Origin: Polaromonas sp.
Lineage (GTDB): Bacteria; Pseudomonadota; Gammaproteobacteria; Burkholderiales; Burkholderiaceae_C
Reading direction: 5' to 3'
DNA length: 62,894 bases
Assembly (NCBI GenBank): GCA_030654695.1
Contig: JAURWY010000007.1
Location: forward strand, 1 to 62,894
Part shown: in pieces, positions 33,161 through 44,833 of the stretch
Position numbering within the stretch: the stretch's first letter is position 1
How the letters are laid out: each line of letters begins with the position of its first letter
Translations under genes and position numbers: made by a program
The notes under the pieces: generated by a model
What the model was told of the DNA's origin: nothing
Seen by the model: only the letters and a program-made list of their open reading frames with translations
Database searches by the model: none

Positions 33161-33700
33161 ATGAGCGCACACGACAACAACACGGCTCACGAAGAAGAGC
33201 ACACTGGCCCGGTTAAAACACCTAAGCAATTTTTGCTGATGGCATTTTTCTCTTTCGTAGTTCCTATCTTCGCCATCATTGCGCTGGTCTATTACGTGAC
33301 CTCAGCCAATAAACCGGCGATGGGTGCCGGGAACATGGAAAAATCGGTCGCCCAGCGGATTCAAAAAATTGGCTCTGTTGACATTCGTGACGCGAATCGT
33401 CCATTGAAAGCTGGTGCTGAAGTCTATGCAGCTCAGTGCGTGGCTTGCCACGCCAGTGGAGCCGCTGGTGCACCTAAGTTTGGCGATGTTGCTGCTTGGG
33501 CTCCGCGTCTCAAGACTGGTTTTGATACCCTCTGGAATTCGGCACTCAAAGGTAAGAACGCCATGGGCCCTCAAGGTGGCGGCGATTTCAACGACATCGA
33601 AATTGGTCGTGCAGTGGTTTATTTGACAGCTAGTGCAGGCGGCAAATTTGCCGAACCGGCAGCGCCTGCAGCAGCAGACCCAGCGACCGCGGCCAAGTAA
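33161..33700 (+). CDS. Membrane-anchored c-type cytochrome (cytochrome c5-like)
   Basis: 179 residues, ATG at 33161 with GAGGA upstream. One N-terminal membrane helix (residues about 26-48), then a periplasmic heme domain with 'AAQCVACHASGAAGAPKFGD' near residues 94-113 (CxxCH heme site, G-A-P-K loop) and Met in 'GKNAMGPQGG' as the likely sixth ligand. An Ala/Pro-rich tail ends the protein. It is a one-electron carrier at the periplasmic face of the inner membrane. A TATAAT box at 33094-33099 is a possible -10; no good -35 is visible. Confidence 0.87.
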   Translation: MSAHDNNTAHEEEHTGPVKTPKQFLLMAFFSFVVPIFAIIALVYYVTSANKPAMGAGNMEKSVAQRIQKIGSVDIRDANRPLKAGAEVYAAQCVACHASGAAGAPKFGDVAAWAPRLKTGFDTLWNSALKGKNAMGPQGGGDFNDIEIGRAVVYLTASAGGKFAEPAAPAAADPATAAK

Positions 33701-33715
33701 GCTGCGTTCTGTCTC

Positions 33716-33746
33716 AAAAAAAACCGGTCGATGACCGGTTTTTTTA
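33716..33746. terminator. Bidirectional rho-independent terminator
   Basis: Stem AAACCGGTC / GACCGGTTT (33721-33729 and 33733-33741), 3-nt loop, A-run before and T-run after. It lies between the convergent cytochrome c gene and the gene at 33779 and can serve both. Confidence 0.9.
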
Positions 33747-33778
33747 CGCCTGCTTGTTTTGCAATATCAACCGACGGA

Positions 33779-34321
33779 TCAACTCGCAGCATGCATCTGA
33801 GCCGGGCTGCGCACATAGCCAAATCGCTTTGGCAAGTCGGCAGACATCACGTCCTCCGGCACCCACAGACCGCACTCCACAGCGTCAGCGGCATGCGTCA
33901 TGTCTTGCGTGTGGACCAGCCCAAAACCAATGCCTGTCTCCAAATAAAGTCGGCCATGCTGATCGAGCATGCAACGCTGCACACGGGCCAGCTCTCCCGT
34001 GTGCGAAGACACAGAAAAATCGGGTGACACACGGCAGACCAACGGTGTGGCCTCAAGCTCCACATAGACACGTTGCGGTCCATTTTGAAAAAACCACTGT
34101 CCCTCAACGTCAGACTCATAGTTGCGCTGGATGAAGTCAATCAACTTCTCATGCTGGAGCAGAGAGCCTTTACTCTGTGCACTGCCGCCGGCAAATGGCC
34201 CAGCCGCCTGAGCCCGGTCATCGCGCATGTACCAGTTGCCACGCGCATCTAACCCTAACCAACCGAAGCAGTTGGGCACATTTGGCCATTTGGCGATGGC
34301 GGCTTTGACGATGTCATCCAT
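33779..34321 (-). CDS. Conserved protein of unknown function (possibly DUF2946)
   Basis: 180 residues, soluble, no signal. 'KWPNVPNCFGWLGLDARGNWYMRDD' region near residues 11-35 and 'WFFQNGPQRVYVELEATP' near 77-94 are the striking parts; similar proteins occur in Comamonadaceae, and I recall the label DUF2946 but cannot verify it. No function is suggested. The start overlaps the YheT-like hydrolase stop by 8 bp, so the two are probably co-transcribed. Confidence 0.75.
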   Translation of the reverse strand: MDDIVKAAIAKWPNVPNCFGWLGLDARGNWYMRDDRAQAAGPFAGGSAQSKGSLLQHEKLIDFIQRNYESDVEGQWFFQNGPQRVYVELEATPLVCRVSPDFSVSSHTGELARVQRCMLDQHGRLYLETGIGFGLVHTQDMTHAADAVECGLWVPEDVMSADLPKRFGYVRSPAQMHAAS

Positions 34322-35336
34322 GAATCTCTAAACTCCTAACGCTGGATGGTAAATGCTGCGCGAGAAACTCACAGACAGCCATTGGCATGGCACGCACATC
34401 TGCGTGCGGCCACCCCGCAGCGGCAACTGCTGGAAAGCCCACATGGCCGCCCTGCCCCGGCTGCCACAGCGTCACGTTAGAGCTGACGTCGCGCGTACTT
34501 GGCAGACTCGCGACAGGAACAAATGGATCGTTGCGGGCGTTGAGCGCCAATGCCGGAATCACAATGCGTTGCATGTGCGGTTTGGCAGAGGCGCGCAGCC
34601 AGTAATCGTCCGTGTCTTTGAAGCCATGAAGCGGTGCGGTGAAGATGTTGTCAAAAGCGTAGAGATCGCGGGCCGCCAGCAATGCTTCCCTGTTGAAGAG
34701 ATTCGGGTGCTGCGTCCATTTTTGCAAGGCCTTAGGCAGCATCGTGCCGAGAAACATGCGTGTGTACGTTTGTCGGTTGAACCCTTCGCCAATGGCCTTG
34801 CCACTGGCCGTCAGGTCTAGTGGCGAGCAAACCGAGGTGATGGCGCTCACGACATTGGCAGCCTTACCCTCAAGCTCGCCCGCCCAACGCATGAGGGCGT
34901 TGCCACCGAGCGAAATGCCAACGGCCAACAGCGGCCCCGCGTGCACCGCTTTGAAGCGGCGCAGCATCCAGTCGATCTCAGGAAAGTCACCGGAGTGATA
35001 AGCGCGCGGCGCCCAATTTAACTCGCCGGAACAACCGCGAAAGTGGGGTACAGCACAGGCCCAACCGAGGCTTCGCGCGACATCCGCAAAGGCTTCGGCA
35101 TAGTGGCTTGAAGACGAACCTTCGAGTCCATGAAAGACCACCAGCAGTGGCTGCGTTTTGACTTCCGCATTGGAATCGTTGATCAGCCAATCGACATCCA
35201 CAAAGTCTTGATCTGGCGTTGTCCAACGCTCGCGTCTAAATAGTGGCTTGTCGTCTAGGTAACGCACTCCGCGCAAAGCGGCCCAAATGGTCTGCAGGTT
35301 ACCGCCGGGCAACCACCAAGGTGCGCGGTAATTCAT
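34314..35336 (-). CDS. YheT-family alpha/beta hydrolase
   Basis: 340 residues. 'PWWLPGGNLQTIW' near residues 6-18 is the YheT N-terminal signature. The hydrolase fold follows with 'VVFHGLEGSSSSHYA' (oxyanion region), 'VPHFRGCSGELN', nucleophile elbow 'AVGISLGGNAL' with Ser near 147, Asp in 'LNARNDPFVP' near 275 and His in 'GQGGHVGFP' near 305. Esterase activity on medium-chain substrates is known for relatives; the natural substrate is unclear. It is followed by the unknown gene at 33779. Confidence 0.9.
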   Translation of the reverse strand: MNYRAPWWLPGGNLQTIWAALRGVRYLDDKPLFRRERWTTPDQDFVDVDWLINDSNAEVKTQPLLVVFHGLEGSSSSHYAEAFADVARSLGWACAVPHFRGCSGELNWAPRAYHSGDFPEIDWMLRRFKAVHAGPLLAVGISLGGNALMRWAGELEGKAANVVSAITSVCSPLDLTASGKAIGEGFNRQTYTRMFLGTMLPKALQKWTQHPNLFNREALLAARDLYAFDNIFTAPLHGFKDTDDYWLRASAKPHMQRIVIPALALNARNDPFVPVASLPSTRDVSSNVTLWQPGQGGHVGFPAVAAAGWPHADVRAMPMAVCEFLAQHLPSSVRSLEIHG

Positions 35337-35339
35337 ACG

Positions 35340-35783
35340 TCAATGCAAGACTGTCGGGCTGTCACTTTGTGGTACTTCTTGCGCGGTTCCCGGGCTGGCG
35401 TGATGCGCAACCAAGCGCCAGCCTTGGGCTGTTTTGAGGTAAACATTGGTAGCGATGACATAGGCTTGCGCCGGCCCGTTGGCCGTCAAAACTTCAACCC
35501 GTTCCAGCACGCTATGGATGCTGACACTGAGGGTTTGAACGCGTCGCACATGCTCAATGTGCGCGCGAATAGTGCCGTGGGAAAACATCGCTTCAAAACC
35601 GCTACGAATGGCCAGCGCGCCGACCCGTCGAGGACCTCCGGGATGGACGCAAACGATATCGTCCTCATCAGCCCAACAGGCCATGAGCTTGTCGATGTCG
35701 CCGAGTTGCATGGCCTCATAAAAGGCGGCTTCGGTCTCGTCTGCATGGCCGTTGTGGGTCAGTGTGGGTTTTGCTTTTCGCAT
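35340..35783 (-). CDS. SnoaL/NTF2-like (DUF4440-type) protein
   Basis: 147 residues from the ATG at 35783; the frame opens at 35858 but the extra 25 residues look random. A cystatin-like NTF2 fold is suggested by 'ETEAAFYEAMQLGDIDKLMACWADED', 'CVHPGGPRRVG', 'VLTANGPAQAYVIATNVY' and the ending 'GWRLVAHHAS'. Such proteins are small enzymes or binding domains; the substrate is unknown. It lies 3 bp before the hydrolase start, so it heads a three-gene operon. Confidence 0.82.
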   Translation of the reverse strand: MRKAKPTLTHNGHADETEAAFYEAMQLGDIDKLMACWADEDDIVCVHPGGPRRVGALAIRSGFEAMFSHGTIRAHIEHVRRVQTLSVSIHSVLERVEVLTANGPAQAYVIATNVYLKTAQGWRLVAHHASPGTAQEVPQSDSPTVLH

Positions 35784-36032
35784 GAATGGCGTTCTTTGCG
35801 TGAGTGAGCGGCGCGGCTGATGTTGGGCAAAGGCTGCCGGATAAAACACGCTGCGCACATTGTATTAAGCCATGCCAGATGTCAGCTTTTCAGCTCGGCT
35901 GTGAGAATACCTCTGATCTGACTGACAGCACGACGGGAATGTCGCCCAACGCCTACGCAACATTGGCGTGTTAGTGTGGACACTTGGTATGTTGATGCCC
36001 CTGCTTCCGTTTTTGCTCGAAAGGCTTTTGTC

Positions 36033-36632
36033 ATGACCTCGCATTTTTTCAAATTGGTTCTCGCTGGCTGGCTGGCTGTTCTGCTTTCGGGGTGTGGCTA
36101 CAACGAGTTTCAGCGGCTGGATGAGCAAACAAAATCCGCTTGGTCTGAAGTGCTTAACCAATACCAGCGCCGTGCCGATTTGGTGCCGAATATTGTTGCG
36201 ACCGTCAAAGGAGAAGCCGCGTTTGAGCTGGAGACGTTAACGCGCGTGATTGAGGCTCGGGCCAGCGCTACGTCGATGAAGGTGACCCCTGAAACCCTCA
36301 ACGACCCAGCTGCCTTTCAAAAATTCCAACAAGCACAGTCGGGTCTGAGCTCAGCACTTTCACGACTTTTGGTGGTGAGCGAAAACTATCCCAACCTGAA
36401 GGCCAATCAGGGCTTCCAGGACTTGCGAGTTCAGCTTGAAGGGACCGAAAACCGCATTGCTGTAGCCCGCAACCGTTACATTCAGGCCGTTCAGCAATAC
36501 AACGTTCTGGCGCGCAGCTTTCCCAACAACCTCACCGCCATGGTTTTCAGTTACCAAGTGAAGCCCAACTTGGCGGTTGAGAACGAAGCTCAGATTTCAC
36601 AGCCACCAGCGGTTAATTTTGAAAGGAAATAA
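36033..36632 (+). CDS. lemA: LemA family protein
   Basis: 199 residues. N-terminal signal with lipobox-like 'AVLLSGCGYN' near residues 17-26, so probably a lipoprotein. LemA core: 'WSEVLNQYQRRADLVPNIVATVKG' region near 38-61, 'ALSRLLVVSENYPNLKANQGFQDLRVQLEGTENRIAVARNRYI' region near 108-150. LemA proteins are envelope-associated with an exposed N-terminus and a mostly helical domain; the function is unclear. Two TPM-domain genes follow with 1- and 10-bp gaps, the conserved lemA-TPM-TPM cluster. Confidence 0.9.
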   Translation: MTSHFFKLVLAGWLAVLLSGCGYNEFQRLDEQTKSAWSEVLNQYQRRADLVPNIVATVKGEAAFELETLTRVIEARASATSMKVTPETLNDPAAFQKFQQAQSGLSSALSRLLVVSENYPNLKANQGFQDLRVQLEGTENRIAVARNRYIQAVQQYNVLARSFPNNLTAMVFSYQVKPNLAVENEAQISQPPAVNFERK

Positions 36633-36633
36633 G

Positions 36634-37542
36634 TTGCGTTCATTACTGCTCAGCCTGTGCGTTTTGCTGGCGCCATTTTTGGCCGCAGCGCAAAGTGGCC
36701 TGCAGCCGATCCCGGTCTTGAGCGCCCGCGTGATCGACACCACGGGCACGCTCGACGCTGGTCAGCGCCAATCACTCGACAGCAAACTATCGGATTTTGA
36801 AAAGTCCAAGGGTTCGCAAATTGTGGTGCTGATGATTCCAACGACCCAACCAGAAGATATCGTTGCATACACCCAGCGTGTGGGTGACTTGTGGAAGATC
36901 GGGCGCAAAGACATTGGCGATGGTTTGCTGTTGGTGGTGGCCAAGAACGATCGGACTGTGCGGATTGCCACGGCAAAAACACTTGAAGGTGCGATTCCAG
37001 ATCTGGTGGCACGGCAGGTGATTGATCGTGCCATCACACCGCGATTTCGCGATGGCGATTTTGCGGGGGGTCTGAACGCCGGCGTTGACCAGATTACCGC
37101 TTTGATTTCAGGCGAGAAATTACCCGAACCTGCTGCCGCCGCTAGTGCTGGTTCCCGTCAACCCGGTTTTCAGTGGCTCGACTTGGCCGTGTTGCTGTTT
37201 GTGGCGGTTCCATTCGCCGCGCGTGTGCTCGGCGCCATCATCGGCCGCAAGGGTGGCTCATTGGTCACCGGTGCTGCGGTCGGTGTACTGGCATGGCTCT
37301 TGTCAGCCAGTCTCGTGTTGGGCGTGCTTGCAGGCATGGCGGGGATGGTCTTCGCGTTGGCCAGTGTGATGGCGTCTGGCGGCCGCAGTGCTGGTTGGGG
37401 ATCGGGGATAGGCGGCTTGCGTGGTGGCCGAGGTTCAGGGGGGTACGGCGGTCTTGGTGGGTCAGGCGGCTTCGGCGGCGGTGGATTCAGCAGTGGCGGC
37501 GGCGGCAATTTTGGTGGCGGCGGTGCCTCCGGAAAGTGGTAA
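36634..37542 (+). CDS. TPM-domain protein, YgcG-like, with Gly-rich tail
   Basis: 302 residues from a TTG at 36634, with GAAAGGA about 6-9 nt upstream, 1 bp after the lemA stop. Signal peptide at residues 1-20 (cleavage after 'FLAAA'). TPM domain at about 27-150: 'VIDTTGTLDAGQRQSLDSKL', 'QIVVLMIPTT', 'RKDIGDGLLLVVAKNDRTVRIATAKTLEGAIPD' region. Two hydrophobic helices at about 176-240 and a C-terminal Gly/Ser tail of about 55 residues ending in 'GGGGASGKW' follow. TPM proteins are periplasmic-facing phosphatase-like folds with membrane assembly roles; this role is not established. Confidence 0.87.
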   Translation: MRSLLLSLCVLLAPFLAAAQSGLQPIPVLSARVIDTTGTLDAGQRQSLDSKLSDFEKSKGSQIVVLMIPTTQPEDIVAYTQRVGDLWKIGRKDIGDGLLLVVAKNDRTVRIATAKTLEGAIPDLVARQVIDRAITPRFRDGDFAGGLNAGVDQITALISGEKLPEPAAAASAGSRQPGFQWLDLAVLLFVAVPFAARVLGAIIGRKGGSLVTGAAVGVLAWLLSASLVLGVLAGMAGMVFALASVMASGGRSAGWGSGIGGLRGGRGSGGYGGLGGSGGFGGGGFSSGGGGNFGGGGASGKW

Positions 37543-37552
37543 GGCGCATTGA

Positions 37553-38101
37553 ATGGCGGCACAACTCACAACTTTTCTAAAGCACCTGTGGCTCGACGCT
37601 GATGACGCGAGTCGCATGATCACGCCGCCCGTTATCAAGGGTCTCACCGAACGTGTTGCGGCCAGCGAGCGACACCACAGTGGGCAAATTCGTCTCTGCA
37701 TTGAAGCCTCTTTGCCACTCAGTTACCTTTGGCGCGTCGGCCATGGTTGCAGCCTGCAGCAGGTTGTCCGTGAACGTGCCGTGATGATGTTCGGCAAGCT
37801 AGGCGTCTGGGACACCGCACACAACAATGGCGTGCTGATTTACGTCTTGGTGGCTGAGCATGCGATTGAGATCGTGGCCGACCGTGGGATATCTGCCCAC
37901 ATCAGCAGCACCCAATGGACTGAACTGGTGTCGCACATGAGTCAGGACTTCAGGGCGGGCTCTTATGAAGCGGGCTTGTCCCGCGCGATTGACCATGTAT
38001 CTTCTGAACTGTTGCGGCACTTTCCGCGTTTGCCCGCCGGCGGGTTGAGCGGTGATCGCCTTAACACCAACGAACTACCGGATGCGCCTGTGCTTTTATG
38101 A
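37553..38101 (+). CDS. TPM-domain protein, short form
   Basis: 182 residues without signal peptide or membrane segment. TPM domain with 'VIKGLTERVAASERHHSGQIRLCIEAS' region near residues 28-54, 'VRERAVMMFGKLGVWDTAHNNGVLIYVLVAEHAIEIVADRGI' region near 72-113. It follows the longer TPM gene by 10 bp and is the cytoplasmic-looking partner usual in this cluster. Terminator at 38115. Confidence 0.85.
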   Translation: MAAQLTTFLKHLWLDADDASRMITPPVIKGLTERVAASERHHSGQIRLCIEASLPLSYLWRVGHGCSLQQVVRERAVMMFGKLGVWDTAHNNGVLIYVLVAEHAIEIVADRGISAHISSTQWTELVSHMSQDFRAGSYEAGLSRAIDHVSSELLRHFPRLPAGGLSGDRLNTNELPDAPVLL

Positions 38102-38114
38102 AACGTCCGGGCAT

Positions 38115-38146
38115 AAAAAAACCGACCTTAGCAGGTCGGTTTTTTG
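38115..38146. terminator. Bidirectional rho-independent terminator
   Basis: Stem ACCGACC / GGTCGGT (38121-38127 and 38134-38140) with 6-nt loop, A-run before and T-run after. It separates the convergent TPM cluster and the atp operon. Confidence 0.9.
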
Positions 38147-38170
38147 TCGAAGATTGAACTTACTGACGTT

Positions 38171-38587
38171 TTAACGTGCTCTGCGGAATTTACGCAGCGC
38201 TGCAATCTGAGCCACCATGACGGCCAGTTCAGATTGCGCACGCGCCAGATCGATATCGCTCTTGGCGTTTTTAAGCGCTTCTTCAGCCGCTTTTTTCGCT
38301 TCCGTGGCCTTGGCCTCGTCGAGGTCCTTGCCACGAATCGCTGTATCGCTGAGGACAGTGATGCAGTTGGGCTGAACTTCTAAGATACCGCCGGCAACGA
38401 ACACAAATTCTTCCGTGCCATCCGCCTTTTCGATGCGGACAGCACCTGGACGGATGCGCGTGATCAGCGGCGTGTGACGGGGGAAAATCCCCAGCTCGCC
38501 GGCCTCGCCAGGCAGAGCCACAAAACGTGCCTCGCCCGAAAAGATCAACTCTTCAGCGCTGACAACATCGACTTGGATGGTATTCAT
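38171..38587 (-). CDS. atpC: ATP synthase F1 epsilon subunit
   Basis: 138 residues. Beta-sandwich N-terminal domain with '[15 protein letters not shown]', '[19 protein letters not shown]' and '[13 protein letters not shown]'; two C-terminal helices with '[16 protein letters not shown]'. It is part of the central stalk and inhibits ATP hydrolysis. Last gene of the atpIBEFHAGDC operon; the gap to atpD is 12 bp. Confidence 0.95.
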   Translation of the reverse strand: MNTIQVDVVSAEELIFSGEARFVALPGEAGELGIFPRHTPLITRIRPGAVRIEKADGTEEFVFVAGGILEVQPNCITVLSDTAIRGKDLDEAKATEAKKAAEEALKNAKSDIDLARAQSELAVMVAQIAALRKFRRAR

Positions 38588-38599
38588 GGGAACCGTCCG

Positions 38600-40024
<1,425 letters not shown>

Positions 40025-40055
40025 TTAAATTCTGAATTGCTGCGTGGCCACGGGC

Positions 40056-40916
40056 CTAGACAGCTGCGGCGCCCGAGACGATTTCCGAAAGTTCTTTCGT
40101 GATCGCCGCTTGACGCGTCTTGTTGTAAATCAGCTTGAGTTCACCAATCACGCTGCCAGCGTTATCGGTTGCGGCCTTCATCGCCACCATGCGAGCCGAT
40201 TGCTCGGACGCCATGTTTTCAGCCACGGCCTGGAACACCAGCGCTTCGACATAACGAACCAGCAGGTCGTCAATGACGCTTTGTGCATCAGGCTCGTAGA
40301 TGTAGTCCCAGCTGTGCTCGCCCTTGGTGACTTCCAGCGTTGCCAAAGGCAGCAGCTGTTCGATCACCGGCTCTTGACGCATGGTGTTGATGAACTTGGT
40401 GTAGCAAAGATACACCGCGTTGATCTCGCCCTTGCTGTAAGCGTCGAGCATCACCTTGACCGGGCCAATAAGCTTTTCCAGATGCGGCTTGTCACCCAGC
40501 TGTGTCGCATGCGACACCACCTGAGCGCCCACGCGGTTCAGAAAACCCAGACCCTTGTTGCCGATGGCGACCGCTTGAGCCTTGTGGCCTGCCGCTTGCG
40601 CTTCTTTGAGTTTGCCCGTGACAGCACGCAACACGTTGGTGTTCATGCCGCCGCACAGACCCTTGTCCGTGGAGACGACGACGAAGCCGACCACCTTGGA
40701 TTCGTTGGTCTGCATGAACGCATGCGTGTACTCGGGGTTGGCGTGACTCAGGTTCGCCGCGATGGTGCGAATTTTTTCGCTGTACGGACGTGCTGCGCGC
40801 ATGCGCTCCTGCGCCTTGCGCATCTTGGAAGCGGCCACCATCTCCATGGCCTTGGTGATCTTCTTGGTGTTTTCCACCGACTTGATCTTGCCGCGTATTT
40901 CCTTGCCTGCTGCCAT
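40056..40916 (-). CDS. atpG: ATP synthase F1 gamma subunit
   Basis: 286 residues. N-terminal helix '[29 protein letters not shown]' region (residues 4-32), '[16 protein letters not shown]' near 78-93 and the C-terminal helix '[14 protein letters not shown] ... [22 protein letters not shown]'. It is the rotating central shaft. Gaps of about 52-56 bp separate it from atpD and atpA. Confidence 0.96.
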   Translation of the reverse strand: MAAGKEIRGKIKSVENTKKITKAMEMVAASKMRKAQERMRAARPYSEKIRTIAANLSHANPEYTHAFMQTNESKVVGFVVVSTDKGLCGGMNTNVLRAVTGKLKEAQAAGHKAQAVAIGNKGLGFLNRVGAQVVSHATQLGDKPHLEKLIGPVKVMLDAYSKGEINAVYLCYTKFINTMRQEPVIEQLLPLATLEVTKGEHSWDYIYEPDAQSVIDDLLVRYVEALVFQAVAENMASEQSARMVAMKAATDNAGSVIGELKLIYNKTRQAAITKELSEIVSGAAAV

Positions 40917-40971
40917 ATGTATTCCTAAATGTTTCTGAAAGCTTTTGGCTTTTTATCTATTCAGGTATGAA

Positions 40972-42525
40972 TCAGGCAAACGACTTTTTGAACGCAGTAG
41001 CAGCGGCCGTCATCTCAGCCTCGGCATCCTTGTCCATGGCTTTGGCCGTCTCGAGCTTGCTCATCAGGGCTGCGTGCTTGTCTTTGAGATAGCTGTGCAG
41101 ACCGGCTTCAAAAGCCAGAACTTGCTTGACTTCGATGTCGTCCATGAAGCCTTTGTTCACTGCGAACAGTGTGGCGGCCATGATCGAGATCGACTGCGGT
41201 GAGTACTGCGCCTGCTTGAGTAATTCGGTCACGCGGGCACCGCGGTCGAGCTGCTTGCGGGTGGCTTCGTCGAGGTCAGAGGCGAACTGCGCAAAAGCGG
41301 CGAGTTCGCGGTACTGTGCCAAGTCGGTACGGATACCACCAGACAGATTCTTGATCAGCTTGGTCTGGGCAGCACCACCGACGCGCGACACCGAAATACC
41401 GGCGTTGATGGCGGGGCGAATACCAGCGTTGAACAGGCTGGTTTCCAAAAAGATCTGGCCGTCGGTGATCGAGATCACGTTGGTTGGCACGAAAGCAGAG
41501 ACGTCGCCGGCTTGCGTTTCGATGATCGGCAGTGCGGTCAGTGAACCGGTCTTGCCTTTGACTTCACCTTTGGTGAAATCTTCAACGTATTTTTCGTTCA
41601 CACGGGCTGCGCGTTCGAGCAAACGGCTGTGGAGATAAAACACATCGCCAGGGTAAGCTTCGCGGCCTGGTGGACGACGCAACAGCAAGGACACCTGACG
41701 GTAAGCCACGGCTTGTTTGGACAGATCGTCATACACAATCAGCGCGTCTTGACCGCGATCGCGGAAGTACTCGCCCATCGTGCAGCCTGAGTAGGCGCTG
41801 ACGTATTGCATGGCGGCTGATTCAGCAGCGGAAGCCGCCACCACAATCGTGTATTCCATTGCGCCAGCTTGCTCAAGTGAGCGCACGACGTTCTTGATGG
41901 AAGACGCTTTTTGACCAATAGCGACGTAAATACAAGGGACGTTTTGGCCCTTCTGGTTGATGATGGCGTCAATCGCGACAGCTGTTTTACCAGTCTGGCG
42001 GTCACCAATGATCAGTTCGCGTTGACCGCGGCCAATCGGCACCATCGAGTCGATTGACTTGAGGCCGGTTTGCAAGGGCTGGTCGACCGATTTACGGGCG
42101 ATCACGCCAGGTGCCACCTTTTCAATCACGTCGGTCATCTTGGCATTGATCGGGCCTTTGCCGTCAATCGGTTGACCCAATGCGTTGACCACGCGGCCAA
42201 GCAATTCAGGACCGACGGGGACTTCAAGAATTCGACCTGTGCATTTGACCGTATCGCCTTCGGCAATGTGCTCGTACTCGCCCAACACCACAGAACCCAC
42301 CGAGTCGCGCTCGAGGTTCAAGGCCAAGCCGTACGTCGGCGTGCCATCGGCAGTGGCGGGGAATTCAAGCATCTCGCCCTGCATCACATCGGACAGGCCG
42401 TGGATGCGAACGATACCGTCGGCCACCGACACCACGGTGCCTTGGTTGCGAATGTCGCTGCTGGCACCAAGACCTTCGATACGGCTCTTGATCTGCTCAG
42501 AAATCTCTGCTGGATTGAGTTTCAT
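40972..42525 (-). CDS. atpA: ATP synthase F1 alpha subunit
   Basis: 517 residues from the ATG at 42525; an upstream Met would add 14 non-family residues. '[19 protein letters not shown]' start, Walker A '[13 protein letters not shown]' near residues 171-183, 'AIGQKASSI', '[12 protein letters not shown]' near 271 and the alpha/beta signature '[14 protein letters not shown]' near 366-379. Non-catalytic nucleotide-binding subunit. The start codon region has GGAAAG upstream. Confidence 0.97.
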   Translation of the reverse strand: MKLNPAEISEQIKSRIEGLGASSDIRNQGTVVSVADGIVRIHGLSDVMQGEMLEFPATADGTPTYGLALNLERDSVGSVVLGEYEHIAEGDTVKCTGRILEVPVGPELLGRVVNALGQPIDGKGPINAKMTDVIEKVAPGVIARKSVDQPLQTGLKSIDSMVPIGRGQRELIIGDRQTGKTAVAIDAIINQKGQNVPCIYVAIGQKASSIKNVVRSLEQAGAMEYTIVVAASAAESAAMQYVSAYSGCTMGEYFRDRGQDALIVYDDLSKQAVAYRQVSLLLRRPPGREAYPGDVFYLHSRLLERAARVNEKYVEDFTKGEVKGKTGSLTALPIIETQAGDVSAFVPTNVISITDGQIFLETSLFNAGIRPAINAGISVSRVGGAAQTKLIKNLSGGIRTDLAQYRELAAFAQFASDLDEATRKQLDRGARVTELLKQAQYSPQSISIMAATLFAVNKGFMDDIEVKQVLAFEAGLHSYLKDKHAALMSKLETAKAMDKDAEAEMTAAATAFKKSFA

Positions 42526-42571
42526 GACTCTTTCCTTCTTTCTAGGTTGAGGGCTGGACCGGAGCAAACGC

Positions 42572-43102
42572 TCAGGCGACCAGCGCCACTTTCATTTGTT
42601 CCAAACGGGCTTTGACCGAAGTGTCTAGCACCTCGTCACCCACCACGACGCGCACGCCGCCAATCAGCGCCGGCTCGACTTCAAGCAGGACATTGAGTTT
42701 GCGACCGAAGCGCTTTTCAAGCGTGACTGCCAGCTCAGCCAGTGCCGCAGCATCCAGCGCAAATGCGCTGTAGACCACTGCGTCTGACGAACCAGTTTGT
42801 GCATTTTTCAAGGCACGGAACTGGCTGGCTATTTCAGGCAAGACACTGAGCCGACCGTTGTCGAGAACGGTGCGCAAGAAGTTCTTGGCCTTTTCAGGCA
42901 AAGCGGTCTTGGCAACGCCAGCGATCACGTCAAAAGTCTGAGCAACCGTGACCTTGGGGCTGTCAGCGAACTGCAGCAACTGGTCATCGACAGCAATCAC
43001 CGCCAACTCATCGAGCCAGACAGCAGTCGCAGCCAACTCGGTACCGGAGGCTTTATAAAGCGCTTCAGCGTAGGGGCGGGCAATAGTGGCGAGTTCAGCC
43101 AT
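42572..43102 (-). CDS. atpH: ATP synthase F1 delta subunit
   Basis: 176 residues. N-terminal helical domain '[19 protein letters not shown]' and C-terminal '[32 protein letters not shown]' region match OSCP/delta. It ties F1 to the peripheral stalk. It starts 2 bp after the atpF stop. Confidence 0.95.
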   Translation of the reverse strand: MAELATIARPYAEALYKASGTELAATAVWLDELAVIAVDDQLLQFADSPKVTVAQTFDVIAGVAKTALPEKAKNFLRTVLDNGRLSVLPEIASQFRALKNAQTGSSDAVVYSAFALDAAALAELAVTLEKRFGRKLNVLLEVEPALIGGVRVVVGDEVLDTSVKARLEQMKVALVA

Positions 43103-43104
43103 GT

Positions 43105-43575
43105 TTACAGCTCGGTTTTCAGGCGGCCCAGCAAGTCAGCATGCACGCTGGCATTGACTTCCTTGCGCAGGATCTGCTCGGCACCCTTGACGGCCAACAC
43201 GGCGACCTGCTCGCGCAGGACTTCACGGGCCTTGACGGTTTGCTGCTCGGCTTCAGCCTGCGCGGCGGCGATAATTTTCGCGCCCTCGACGGTGGCTTTG
43301 CCTTTGGCTTCTTCAATCATGGCGTGAGCGCGGCGCTCGGCTTCCGCCAGACGCACAGCTGACTCGTTGCGTGACTTGGCCAATTCTTCTTCCACGCGCT
43401 TGTTGGCAACGGAGAGTTCAGATTTGGCTTTGTCGGCAGCAGCCAAGCCATCAGCGATCTTGCTAGCACGTTCGTCCAATGCAGCCGCCAAGGGCGGCCA
43501 CACGAATTTCATCGTGAACAGGACCAGCAATGCGAAGACGATAGCTTGAGCTATCAGTGTTCCATTAATGTTCAC
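43105..43575 (-). CDS. atpF: ATP synthase Fo b subunit
   Basis: 156 residues. '[29 protein letters not shown]' region is the single membrane helix with 'KFVWPP' at its end, typical of b. The rest is a long charged, Ala/Glu/Lys-rich helix that dimerises as the peripheral stalk. Confidence 0.96.
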   Translation of the reverse strand: MNINGTLIAQAIVFALLVLFTMKFVWPPLAAALDERASKIADGLAAADKAKSELSVANKRVEEELAKSRNESAVRLAEAERRAHAMIEEAKGKATVEGAKIIAAAQAEAEQQTVKAREVLREQVAVLAVKGAEQILRKEVNASVHADLLGRLKTEL

Positions 43576-43611
43576 AGTTGATCTCCCTAGACCGGGGTTG
43601 ACAGGCTAGGC

Positions 43612-43884
<273 letters not shown>

Positions 43885-43938
43885 CTAAATTATCAAAAAA
43901 AACGAAAACAAAAAAACGAAAACGAAACGGAAAACAGA

Positions 43939-44823
43939 TCAGTGTGCGTCGTGCGCTTGCCCGATGTAGACCAGCGTCAACATCATGAACACGAACGCTT
44001 GCAGCAAGATGATGATGATGTGGAACACCGCCCACGCCCAACCAGCCACAACATGCAACAGCAACAGCATCAAGCTTGTCGGCTCAGCCGACATGGCCCA
44101 TGAACCACCCAGCAAGGCGATGAGCATGAAGACCAGCTCACCCGCATACATATTGCCAAAGAGTCGCATGCCATGCGAAACGGTTTTGGCAACAAAAGAA
44201 ATCAGCTGCTCTGCAATGTTGATCACACCGAGAATCACGGCGAAAATTGGGTTCTTGCTGGTACCGAAGGGAGCAGACACCAGTTCATGCGCCCAGCCGC
44301 CAATGCCTTTGATTTTGATGTTGTAAAACAGACAAATGAACAACACCGAGACCGACAGACCCATCGTCACAGACAGGTCGGCGGTGGGCACAACGCGAAG
44401 ATATGCATGGTGAGGATCCAGGCCTGCGGCGCTGTACACCCCGCTCCAGATGACCGGCAGCAAGTCCAGTGGCAACAAGTCCATGGCATTGAGCAGGAAA
44501 ATCCAGACAAAAACCGTCAAGGCCATTGGCGCGACCATTTTGCGACTGGTAGCGTTATGGACGATGGACTTGGCTTGGCCATCCACCATTTCAAACAGCA
44601 TTTCAACGGCTGCTTGAAAGCGACCTGGAACGCCAGATGTCGCTTTGCGAGCAGCACGCCACAAAAAGAAAGAACCCAACACGCCCAGCAAAACAGAGAA
44701 GAAAATCGAGTCAATATTGAAAACAGTGAAGTCAACAATCTCGGTTTGCGGCTTGTTTTGCCAATGCGTCAGGTGGTGAACAATATAGTCACTGGCCGAC
44801 GGTTGATTTGCTACTTCAGACAT
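43939..44823 (-). CDS. atpB: ATP synthase Fo a subunit
   Basis: 294 residues with five to six membrane helices. Helix with the essential Arg: 'VSHGMRLFGNMYAGELV' near residues 215-231; C-terminal 'AVFHIIIILLQAFVFMMLTLVYIG' region. It forms the proton half-channels next to the c-ring. The N-terminal 'HHLTHWQNKPQ' is normal for betaproteobacteria. Confidence 0.96.
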   Translation of the reverse strand: MSEVANQPSASDYIVHHLTHWQNKPQTEIVDFTVFNIDSIFFSVLLGVLGSFFLWRAARKATSGVPGRFQAAVEMLFEMVDGQAKSIVHNATSRKMVAPMALTVFVWIFLLNAMDLLPLDLLPVIWSGVYSAAGLDPHHAYLRVVPTADLSVTMGLSVSVLFICLFYNIKIKGIGGWAHELVSAPFGTSKNPIFAVILGVINIAEQLISFVAKTVSHGMRLFGNMYAGELVFMLIALLGGSWAMSAEPTSLMLLLLHVVAGWAWAVFHIIIILLQAFVFMMLTLVYIGQAHDAH

Positions 44824-44833
44824 TGTTTACTCT

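Noticed and set aside
37420..37530. Glycine-rich repeat that could suggest a CRISPR-like or satellite repeat
   Set aside because: It is the in-frame Gly/Ser tail of the TPM protein; units are irregular. No CRISPR array was seen anywhere in the window.
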